Below, piece by piece: positions 12,860-17,903 of a stretch of 37,598 nt of DNA. The position numbers and the translations under genes were made by a program. Position 1 is the stretch's first letter, and each line of letters begins with the position of its first letter. The notes under the pieces were generated by a model. The model was given only the letters and a program-made list of their open reading frames with translations. It ran no database searches and had not been told where the DNA came from. Source of the stretch: a virus; the IMG/VR virus record IMGVR_UViG_3300003937_000048, positions 1-37,598 of that record; one strand, written 5' to 3'.

Positions 12860-13126
12860 TTATTTCCAAGGATCGAAAAAAGTTGGGTTCATGTCGGCAA
12901 GGACATCGCGATTTACTTCGCCCCAATTCTTGCCATCGTGCCAAGTCATAAAGACTTTTTTACCGCAACCCTTTAGGTAGTTGAGCCATTCGTTAGCTTT
13001 TCCCAACTTGTCAAACTTGTAGGCGTAATCGAATCCGCCAAAGTGAAAGTTGCCGTCCATGCCTAAAGCAAGCCATGGTTTGCGAGGAGATCGATTTATT
13101 CCGATTAATTTTATTTGATAATGCAT
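12860..13126 (-). CDS. Hypothetical 88-residue protein
   Basis: Unrecognised, aromatic- and Gly-rich beta-type protein (WLALGMDGNFHFGGFDYAY; FMTWHDGKNWGEVN). No clear ribosome site or promoter directly upstream; it starts 51 bases after the preceding stop and is presumably read from the upstream transcript. Last gene before element 9. Confidence 0.65.
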   Translation of the reverse strand: MHYQIKLIGINRSPRKPWLALGMDGNFHFGGFDYAYKFDKLGKANEWLNYLKGCGKKVFMTWHDGKNWGEVNRDVLADMNPTFFDPWK

Positions 13127-13177
13127 GTTAGTTTTGTTGATAGAAAAAAAGAAGAGAAAGAATAATTATCAAAGGAA

Positions 13178-13327
13178 TCATTTTTTAGATTCCTCTAATT
13201 TTTGGATTTCACTCCGCAAGTATTGCACATGAGCGTCACGAATCGAGCGAAGTGATTCTTTGCGTGAACGATTGAGTTTGTCCTGCCACCAAGCAAGATC
13301 TTTTTCTAATTGTTTTTTTGTTTTCAT
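13178..13327 (-). CDS. Hypothetical 49-residue helical protein
   Basis: Highly charged, wholly helical peptide (KKQLEKDLAWWQDKLNRSR; YLRSEIQKLEESKK). The leaderless promoter directly upstream fixes the start. Short, but promoter, codon use and composition match its neighbours. Confidence 0.65.
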   Translation of the reverse strand: MKTKKQLEKDLAWWQDKLNRSRKESLRSIRDAHVQYLRSEIQKLEESKK

Positions 13328-13333
13328 ATTATA

Positions 13334-13362
13334 AAGATAAAGTATTTTTTAAGAAGTTACAA
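13334..13362 (-). promoter_or_regulatory. Leaderless promoter
   Basis: TTTTTCC, then TTGTAA, 17 bp, TATCTT, 6 bases, ATG 13327 (- strand). Confidence 0.75.
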
Positions 13363-13371
13363 GGAAAAAGA

Positions 13372-13602
13372 TTACTTTTGAAATCTTTTTTCTTGGATGA
13401 TTTCTTGCCAAGCTTTGCGAGCAACTTGAACGGCATTGAGAGCGTCAAGGATTGCCATGCCTTGCGTGATCGAAGATTGCCAATCTTCCTTAGAGGATTC
13501 TCCTGCGAGAAATTTGAGATTTCCCTCTGCTTTAGAGAGAGCAAGACTTAGGTCTAAGTCTCGGTTGATGTCTTTTCTTAATTCTTCTAATGTTTGATTC
13601 AT
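13372..13602 (-). CDS. Hypothetical 76-residue helical protein
   Basis: Unrecognised. Helical, with a Leu-rich N-terminal half (LEELRKDINRDLDLSLAL). Leaderless by promoter geometry. A frame of similar length on the opposite strand is a shadow. Confidence 0.7.
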   Translation of the reverse strand: MNQTLEELRKDINRDLDLSLALSKAEGNLKFLAGESSKEDWQSSITQGMAILDALNAVQVARKAWQEIIQEKRFQK

Positions 13603-13608
13603 ATTATA

Positions 13609-13637
13609 AATGTAATCTATTTTTTGTTAAATTGCAA
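13609..13637 (-). promoter_or_regulatory. Leaderless promoter
   Basis: TTCTCC, then TTGCAA, 17 bp, TACATT, 6 bases, ATG 13602 (- strand). Confidence 0.8.
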
Positions 13638-13654
13638 GGAGAAAACGAATTATC

Positions 13655-13843
13655 TTAAGCAACCCATTTGACAAATTCAAACTTGCGGGGCAAGCCAAAC
13701 TTTGCAAGGTCACGATTGAGAGACTTAATCGAATCGTGATGTTCGCATTTGAGAATTTGATTCTCTGCGATGATGTCGCCCGTCTTGCGGTCAACGATGT
13801 TAACTTTGGCGATGAAGCCGTTTACTCTTTTATTCTTAATCAT
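13655..13843 (-). CDS. Hypothetical 62-residue protein
   Basis: Unrecognised. The start MIKNKRVNGF at 13843 is five bases after the -10 box; a longer in-frame version from 13903 would begin upstream of the promoter. Beta-type (AKVNIVDRKTGDIIAEN), moderately basic. Confidence 0.7.
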   Translation of the reverse strand: MIKNKRVNGFIAKVNIVDRKTGDIIAENQILKCEHHDSIKSLNRDLAKFGLPRKFEFVKWVA

Positions 13844-13848
13844 ACCTA

Positions 13849-13877
13849 AAGGTAACACATAAACAAGGGAATTGCAA
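13849..13877 (-). promoter_or_regulatory. Leaderless promoter
   Basis: TTTTTC, then TTGCAA, 17 bp, TACCTT, 5 bases (TAGGT), ATG 13843 (- strand). The TACCTTTAGGTATG end is identical to that of the promoter at 14977. Confidence 0.75.
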
Positions 13878-13931
13878 GAAAAACTTTCTAAAGTTATTAA
13901 CAAATTTTTTTGCCTTGTGAGTAAAAAACCC

Positions 13932-13960
13932 TTGACAAGCAGAGCTTTTTATGTTATAGA
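13932..13960 (+). promoter_or_regulatory. Orphan promoter firing into element 10
   Basis: TTGACA, 17 bp, TATAGA on the + strand. The start near 13967 is three bases before element 10, the same arrangement as at element 9; the spacer end TTTTTATGT is close to the TTTTATGT of that promoter. Confidence 0.65.
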
Positions 13961-13969
13961 AGCCTTACT

Positions 13970-14044
13970 CGTAAGTCATTGTCTATCAAGCACTTACGAG
14001 AGCGGGCGCCGATCCCCTAAGTGCCTGACTATCAGTGACTTAGG
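13970..14044 (-). repeat. Early stem-loop element, copy 10
   Basis: Arms: AAGTCATTGT-CTA-TCAAGCACTT and, reversed, AAGTCACTGA-TAG-TCAGGCACTT. Core GCGGGCGCCGATCCCC on +, nearly the same as copy 9, so promoter plus element 9 and 10 look like a recent duplication. Confidence 0.9.
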
Positions 14045-14120
14045 AGGGCCAAAACCACACTATAAGGCAAGGTATTAGCGTAGCTGAAAAGGGTATTAGG
14101 ATTTGTATTAGGTCTAACAT
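14040..14120 (-). CDS. Tiny hydrophobic peptide (26 aa)
   Basis: ATG 14120 opens 26 codons of strongly hydrophobic sequence (LIQILIPFSATLIPCLIVWF), one membrane helix. The stop TAA belongs to the arm of element 10. It lies 28 bases after the stop of the upstream gene with no ribosome site. A TTGACA is present just upstream, but at the wrong distance for a leaderless start. Three GTATTAG repeats on + (14071-14112) are its repeated Leu-Ile codons. Confidence 0.4.
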   Translation of the reverse strand: MLDLIQILIPFSATLIPCLIVWFWPS

Positions 14121-14147
14121 ATTTTTATAGAGTTGTCAAGGATTTTT

Positions 14148-14411
14148 TTAGTAAAGATATTGCTCAGTTGAATCTTCCCATACATGGGTCAACTTAAAGT
14201 CGGTAGTTTTCCAAGGTGAAAAATCTGCCTCGCCTATCAAGGCAATTCTTTCGGATATCTCTAGCTCTAAGGGATGCACCTCTGAAGAGCCTTGCATATT
14301 GTAGACCTCTACCTCTGAAGGGTCATCCTTCAGTACACGAGTGATTTGAGCCTTGAAGCTGAAGAAGTTTACCCTACGAGTAGGAACATTTTTATTTGAT
14401 TGATTTAACAT
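14148..14411 (-). CDS. Hypothetical 87-residue protein
   Basis: Unrecognised. Basic N-terminus (NKNVPTRRVNFFSFKAQ), then an acidic beta-type domain. Leaderless by promoter geometry. Possibly an early modulator protein; nothing specific is seen. Confidence 0.7.
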   Translation of the reverse strand: MLNQSNKNVPTRRVNFFSFKAQITRVLKDDPSEVEVYNMQGSSEVHPLELEISERIALIGEADFSPWKTTDFKLTHVWEDSTEQYLY

Positions 14412-14417
14412 AAGTAT

Positions 14418-14446
14418 AATGTAATGGATTTTTTAGGAAAAGTCAA
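14418..14446 (-). promoter_or_regulatory. Leaderless promoter
   Basis: TTGACT, 17 bp, TACATT, 6 bases, ATG 14411 (- strand). Confidence 0.8.
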
Positions 14447-14466
14447 GAGAATTGCAAAGTTTTTTT

Positions 14467-14820
14467 TTACCAATTCCTTGGCATTTCGTTATTGGAAAGA
14501 AACCTTTCGGCTTCGTAGGGAGAGCAACGAAGATCATCGCAGATGTCTGCAAGTCTTTCTTCTCTTGCTTCGGCACGAGATTGACGATAGCGAGTGACCT
14601 TGCAAAAGCGAGGGTCTGCTTCGGCATCTGCCATTTCTTTTAGTTGATCGAAAAGATCCCAAGAAACAATTCCCTTCTTGCAAAAGTTATAAGCACATTG
14701 CTTACGAGAGACACCTTCGATCTCGAAGATGTGGCGAGCCTTGTTTTCGTTGTAAACGCTAAGGCTTGCGTTTATTACCTTGTCGGAGACTTTGTTGAAT
14801 TTGATGTATATTAGTTCCAT
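14467..14820 (-). CDS. Hypothetical 117-residue protein
   Basis: Unrecognised. The N-terminal ~45 residues are beta-type (ELIYIKFNKVSDKVINASLS). The middle has KQCAYNFCKKG, and the C-terminal part is helical, rich in Arg/Glu (YRQSRAEAREERLADICDD). The ATG lies about 40 bases after the predicted transcript start, unlike its neighbours; at the leaderless position the codon is ATA, followed by an eight-codon dead end. Confidence 0.7.
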   Translation of the reverse strand: MELIYIKFNKVSDKVINASLSVYNENKARHIFEIEGVSRKQCAYNFCKKGIVSWDLFDQLKEMADAEADPRFCKVTRYRQSRAEAREERLADICDDLRCSPYEAERFLSNNEMPRNW

Positions 14821-14866
14821 AATTTTTTTTATTTTAGTAGTTTATCTTTCTTAATCTTATATATAC

Positions 14867-14895
14867 AATGTAACACAGATGAAGCGAAAAAGCAA
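14867..14895 (-). promoter_or_regulatory. Promoter with standard early geometry but a 40-base leader
   Basis: TTGCTT, 17 bp, TACATT, 6 bases, then ATA instead of ATG (- strand). The -35 box lies at the end of the 24-residue gene upstream. Confidence 0.6.
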
Positions 14896-14896
14896 A

Positions 14897-14971
14897 TTAT
14901 TTCTTCACTTTTTTTTGTTTAGTTATTACGAATTTACAAAGGATTTTTTCTCTTTCAGTTAAGTTAATCAT
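14897..14971 (-). CDS. Leaderless mini-gene (24 aa)
   Basis: ATG 14971 lies five bases after a good -10 box. The product is 24 residues, basic (MINLTEREKILCK; KQKKVKK). The case rests on the promoter, whose last bases are identical to those of the promoter for 13655-13843. It may be a leader peptide for the downstream gene, since its end overlaps that gene's promoter. Confidence 0.45.
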   Translation of the reverse strand: MINLTEREKILCKFVITKQKKVKK

Positions 14972-14976
14972 ACCTA

Positions 14977-15005
14977 AAGGTATCACAGAAAAGCCGAAAA
15001 GTCAA
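14977..15005 (-). promoter_or_regulatory. Leaderless promoter
   Basis: TTTTTC, then TTGACT, 17 bp, TACCTT, 5 bases (TAGGT), ATG 14971 (- strand). Confidence 0.7.
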
Positions 15006-15074
15006 GAAAAACTTTCGACTATCTTTTTGCACAATCCTATTGCATAGATTGGCATGGTATGTGTGCAGCTGTTT

Positions 15075-15149
15075 CGTAAGTTGTTGGCTATTAGGCACTT
15101 ATGGAAACGGCGGCCCGCCACCTAAGTGGCTGACCATCAATGACTTACG
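15075..15149 (-). repeat. Early stem-loop element, copy 11
   Basis: Arms: AAGTTGTTGG-CTA-TTAGGCACTT and, reversed, AAGTCATTGA-TGG-TCAGCCACTT. On - it reads GCCAC-TTAG-GTGGC followed by GGGCCGCCG, a perfect five-pair hairpin that shares the compensated C/G pair with copy 5. It is the last copy; none is found in the late region. Confidence 0.9.
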
Positions 15150-15151
15150 GG

Positions 15152-15202
15152 TTATGTTGTGCAGTAGTATAGGACAACACTTCCGACGATTATGACAATC
15201 AT
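15152..15202 (-). CDS. Tiny hydrophobic peptide (16 aa)
   Basis: The ATG overlaps the upstream stop (ATGA), so translation would be coupled. The 16 residues (MIVIIVGSVVLYYCTT) are nearly all hydrophobic. The frame ends two bases before element 11. At this length the claim rests on the overlap and the recurring pattern. Confidence 0.4.
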   Translation of the reverse strand: MIVIIVGSVVLYYCTT

Positions 15203-15507
15203 ACGACGAGAGGATTAGGCAACTTTGTGTTGCAAAAGTGCCAATCGAATGAGTCAATGATTTCCCCATTAAGGACAGGCTCAAAGTTGACTTGGTGAAC
15301 ACCTGCATTGGCAATGCCGTTGACTCGTTCGCGTGTGGTTGGAGTATTCCAACCTGCAAGTGACCACTCGACCACGCCAAAGGCGTCTCGTTTGATTATG
15401 GCGTTACCATGAAGCCAAACGGTTTGCCCGTCTGTCTCGGTGTTGCCGACTTTTTTAGATGTGCCTTGTTCAAAGGCGAGTTTGATTTGTTCGGTTACTT
15501 TTCGCAT
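15199..15507 (-). CDS. Conserved small phage protein (TPTTRERVNGI type)
   Basis: A 102-residue protein. LHGNAIIKRDAFGVVEWS then GWNTPTTRERVNGI and GVHQVNFEP give a pattern I have met in small hypothetical proteins of phages and plasmids; no function is known. The start overlaps the end of the upstream gene by 13 bases, with GGGG at ribosome-site distance. Confidence 0.7.
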   Translation of the reverse strand: MRKVTEQIKLAFEQGTSKKVGNTETDGQTVWLHGNAIIKRDAFGVVEWSLAGWNTPTTRERVNGIANAGVHQVNFEPVLNGEIIDSFDWHFCNTKLPNPLVV

Positions 15508-15686
15508 GGTATGATTTCCCCTTCTCTTACGATTAAAACTCTTTCACCTTGCAAAGATAATTCTTTCTTTTTTCTGCTTGCAATGTTCAAGGCTTGAGCC
15601 TCTGTCTTTGTGTTGTCGATTAACTTTCCGAAAAGTCGAATGTCGAACCACTCGGAAAAATTTGCGTTTTTTATTATTGTTATCAT
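15495..15686 (-). CDS. Hypothetical 63-residue protein, paralogue of 10573-10758
   Basis: Related to the product of 10573-10758 (NANF, FGKLIDN, Ala/Lys helix). It has its own leaderless promoter, whereas the paralogue is embedded in an operon, so the two copies sit in different regulatory contexts. Family unknown. Confidence 0.7.
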   Translation of the reverse strand: MITIIKNANFSEWFDIRLFGKLIDNTKTEAQALNIASRKKKELSLQGERVLIVREGEIIPCEK

Positions 15687-15692
15687 GTTATA

Positions 15693-15721
15693 AATGTAAA
15701 CCTTTTTTGTAATTAATGCAA
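15693..15721 (-). promoter_or_regulatory. Leaderless promoter
   Basis: CC, then TTGCAT, 17 bp, TACATT, 6 bases, ATG 15686 (- strand). Confidence 0.75.
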
Positions 15722-15730
15722 GGTAAAAGA

Positions 15731-15946
15731 TTACTTTGTGAAGTAATCTTTTACTTGTTGAGAGGTTGCCTTGCTAAGGTCGGAAATGTAAACTTCCGAT
15801 TCAAACAAGTGATCTTGCTTGTGATGCTTAATGGTAGCAACCCGAAGACCGCCCTTGATGCGATCAAGTGAGACGAGTCTCACGGCTTTATTGTTTTGCG
15901 AGGAGTGGTAAATGCCTCCGACTTTTAATCCTTTAGTAATGTTCAT
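15731..15946 (-). CDS. Hypothetical 71-residue basic protein
   Basis: Unrecognised. The start MNITKGLKVGG at 15946 is six bases after the -10 box; a longer in-frame start at 16066 lies upstream of the promoter and is rejected. Basic beta-type N-terminus, helical C-terminus. First gene of the - strand early array, divergent from the late genes. Confidence 0.7.
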   Translation of the reverse strand: MNITKGLKVGGIYHSSQNNKAVRLVSLDRIKGGLRVATIKHHKQDHLFESEVYISDLSKATSQQVKDYFTK

Positions 15947-15952
15947 ATTATT

Positions 15953-15981
15953 AATGTAAGCTTTTTTTTGTCGAATTGCAA
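15953..15981 (-). promoter_or_regulatory. Leaderless promoter
   Basis: TTTTTCC, then TTGCAA, 17 bp, TACATT, 6 bases, ATG 15946 (- strand). Confidence 0.8.
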
Positions 15982-16022
15982 GGAAAAAGAGAAAAAAGAT
16001 TCGATTATTTTGTTGCACAATC

Positions 16023-16086
16023 CCACCCCCGTTTTTTGAATTTATTTTGGCGGGCGACGCCAGCATATCGGCGGGGGGTGGTTTTT
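16023..16086 (+). terminator. Terminator-like hairpin at the early/late divide
   Basis: CCACCCCC (16023-16030) pairs with GGGGGTGG (16074-16081), followed by TTTTT. The 43-base loop holds an inner GGCG/CGCC hairpin. The T-run faces the + strand, so it would stop + strand read-through from the early region before the late genes. Confidence 0.55.
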
Positions 16087-16161
16087 CTCAAAATCTAATG
16101 CAGTAATTCACAGGTAAATAACGTTTTTTGAAAAAAAATCGGCGCATTTACAAAAAATAAC

Positions 16162-16173
16162 TGTAATATATAG
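16162..16173 (+). promoter_or_regulatory. Candidate late promoter motif
   Basis: TGTAATATATAG, five bases before... the PhoH ATG region (ATG at 16178), with no TTGACA-like -35. Similar TGTA...ATATA strings precede the genes at 23170, 26093 and 32661. Confidence 0.3.
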
Positions 16174-16177
16174 TAGA

Positions 16178-16903
16178 ATGCCTAGACGCAAAAAAGCCGA
16201 CATTGACGACGCTCAGGAAATAGAGAAGGTAATGACATCTCTCAATAAGACTAAGGTAAAACTTAAGAAATTAGAATTTTCTGAGAAACAGCAAGAGCTG
16301 TTAAAGATAATGTTTGATAGAGGTACTAAAATAGTATTCATAAGTGGACCCGCTGGAACCAGCAAAACTTTTATGGCTATATACGCCGCTATTCAATTAT
16401 TTAATATGGATAATAACTATAATATTAGTTATGTAAGAACAATTATAGAGAGCGCTGATCGAGGAATGGGTGCGCTCCCTGGGAACATAGATGAAAAATT
16501 TGATCCTTTCATGATGCCCTTAAATGATAAAATGTTCGAATTAATGAGCGCTAGTGACGTGAAAGCCTTGGATCAACAAGGCGTAATATCGGCTATGCCA
16601 ATAAATTACCTTAGAGGCGCCAGTCTCAACGACAAGGTTGTTATTGCCGATGAATCTCAAAACTTTAGCGTAAAAGAGTTAATTACCCTTATTACGAGAA
16701 TAGGAGAAAATACTAAAATGTTTATTTGCGGCGACTCTATGCAAAGCGACATTAATGGTAAAAGCGGGTTTAACAAGCTTAAGGAATTATTTAATGATGA
16801 TGCTAGCGCTAAACAAGGGATATACAACTTCGAGTTTGATCACAAAGATATTAAGAGGAGTGAAATATTAAAATATATTGTTAAAAAACTAGAAAGTATA
16901 TAA
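16178..16903 (+). CDS. phoH: PhoH-like ATPase
   Basis: A 241-residue P-loop protein of the PhoH family. Walker A GPAGTSKT at residues 57-64, Walker B VVIADESQN, and the following arginine-rich and FICGDSMQSD motif (sensor-like) are all present. PhoH-like proteins are common in phages, especially marine ones, with a probable NTPase or RNA/DNA remodelling role that is not settled. The length is that of the short phage form with no extra domains. First gene of the late-strand block. Confidence 0.9.
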   Translation: MPRRKKADIDDAQEIEKVMTSLNKTKVKLKKLEFSEKQQELLKIMFDRGTKIVFISGPAGTSKTFMAIYAAIQLFNMDNNYNISYVRTIIESADRGMGALPGNIDEKFDPFMMPLNDKMFELMSASDVKALDQQGVISAMPINYLRGASLNDKVVIADESQNFSVKELITLITRIGENTKMFICGDSMQSDINGKSGFNKLKELFNDDASAKQGIYNFEFDHKDIKRSEILKYIVKKLESI

Positions 16904-16904
16904 A

Positions 16905-17099
16905 ATGAAAGAGGGGGATGAAATTTGTTTTTGGCACGACCATAAGGATAGGTGCGGCAAAATAATCAAGATGTTTACTCAAATAGGCTTCGAGGATCAT
17001 GGTAAAGAGTTTGTTGTCATTTTACTTGACGACTCCAGGGGTTTATTTAATGATTGCGTTATTAAAACTGAAAAAAATAAATTAAAAATAATTAATTGA
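16905..17099 (+). CDS. Hypothetical 64-residue protein
   Basis: Unrecognised beta-type protein (EICFWHDHKDRCGKIIKMF; FVVILLDDSRG). It begins one base after the PhoH stop, so the two are co-transcribed. The pattern suggests a small barrel-like fold. Confidence 0.7.
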   Translation: MKEGDEICFWHDHKDRCGKIIKMFTQIGFEDHGKEFVVILLDDSRGLFNDCVIKTEKNKLKIIN

Positions 17100-17132
17100 A
17101 TTAATTAATAATTATTATATAATAATTAACAT

Positions 17133-17378
17133 ATGAAGCAATTAAAATATTTTACAGCCAGCTGGTGCGGGCCGTGTAGATTTTTCAAACCATATATTAT
17201 TGAGTTAATTAGAGATGGAGAAAACATAGAAATGATAGATATAGATGCCAACCCAGAACAAAGTCAAAAATATCAAATAATGTCAGTCCCAACGTTAATC
17301 TTTGAAGAGGATGGAGAAATTTTCGCTAAGAGAAATGGCGCTATGGACCCAAGCGAAATAAAAGCTCTACTAAAGTAA
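17133..17378 (+). CDS. Thioredoxin-like protein
   Basis: An 81-residue minimal thioredoxin fold. The active site WCGPC lies at residues 11-15 (ASWCGPCRFFKP), the conserved cis-Pro is in SVPTLIF near residue 56, and a Gly follows in the last strand. It is shorter than the ~105 residues of bacterial thioredoxins, as is common in phages. It probably reduces disulfides or supplies electrons to a ribonucleotide reductase, which is not in this window. Confidence 0.85.
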   Translation: MKQLKYFTASWCGPCRFFKPYIIELIRDGENIEMIDIDANPEQSQKYQIMSVPTLIFEEDGEIFAKRNGAMDPSEIKALLK

Positions 17379-17379
17379 G

Positions 17380-17613
17380 ATGGAAATTATAATATCTTCT
17401 TTGGTTGGTGCTGTGGGAGCTATATTAGTTGCTTATATTAATACTAAAGTTAGAGAAAAAAGAAAAGACGCTCTAATGGAAGAAATTACAAAAAAATTAC
17501 ACATAGACAGTAAAAATGTGTATATAATAAACACTAAAAAAAATGAAGTACATAATTTCAAATACGAATCTAAAGCTTCGACTCAGGAGCCTTTTGTGTT
17601 TTTTATAAAATAA
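17380..17613 (+). CDS. Small membrane-anchored protein
   Basis: A 77-residue protein with one N-terminal membrane segment (IIISSLVGAVGAILVAYI, residues 3-20), a basic cytoplasmic-type helix (KVREKRKDALMEE) and a polar tail. The type is frequent in phages, but function is unknown. It starts one base after the thioredoxin-like stop and overlaps the next start (TAATG). Confidence 0.7.
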   Translation: MEIIISSLVGAVGAILVAYINTKVREKRKDALMEEITKKLHIDSKNVYIINTKKNEVHNFKYESKASTQEPFVFFIK

Positions 17614-17903
17614 TGAGAATTAAATATTGTAAATCATGCGGTCATAAAAACCAGTTCATAGGGCTGGAACCAAAGTTTTGTTCAAGTTGCGGGGCGAGTT
17701 TTCAAAAAGGAACTTCTCAAGTTACAAAATCTAAAATTGCTAATAGACAAAAACTTAACGAGGATGAAACAGATGTTGATTTCGTTCCTAATATAGCCAG
17801 TCTACAATACAGCGTATCTCCATTTGAAAAGAAGACATTCAAAATGGAAGAAATGTTCGATCTTGAAGATGATGGCGGAAACTCCGAAAAGAAAAAGAGG
17901 TAG
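17613..17903 (+). CDS. Zinc-ribbon protein
   Basis: A 96-residue protein. The N-terminal zinc ribbon has two CxxC knuckles (YCKSCGHKN, then FCSSCGASF) within residues 6-31; the rest is polar and acidic. It overlaps the sigma factor gene by about 35 bases, suggesting joint expression; a role in transcription is plausible but inferred. Confidence 0.75.
   Translation: MRIKYCKSCGHKNQFIGLEPKFCSSCGASFQKGTSQVTKSKIANRQKLNEDETDVDFVPNIASLQYSVSPFEKKTFKMEEMFDLEDDGGNSEKKKR

Noticed and set aside
14071-14112. Three GTATTAG direct repeats as iterons
   Set aside because: Only three short copies, explained by repeated Leu-Ile codons in the small hydrophobic frame on the other strand.
3136-15149. Integron-like attC array or CRISPR
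   Set aside because: Spacing and orientation follow transcription units, copies lack the attC core pair RYYYAAC/GTTRRRY in the right places, there is no integrase gene in the window, and repeats are too far apart and unequal for CRISPR.
16905-17099. Early-type leaderless promoters in the late region
   Set aside because: I looked for TTGnnn-17-nAnnnT-6-ATG before late genes and did not find convincing cases; late starts use AAGG-type sites, overlaps or the weaker TGTA..ATATA motif.
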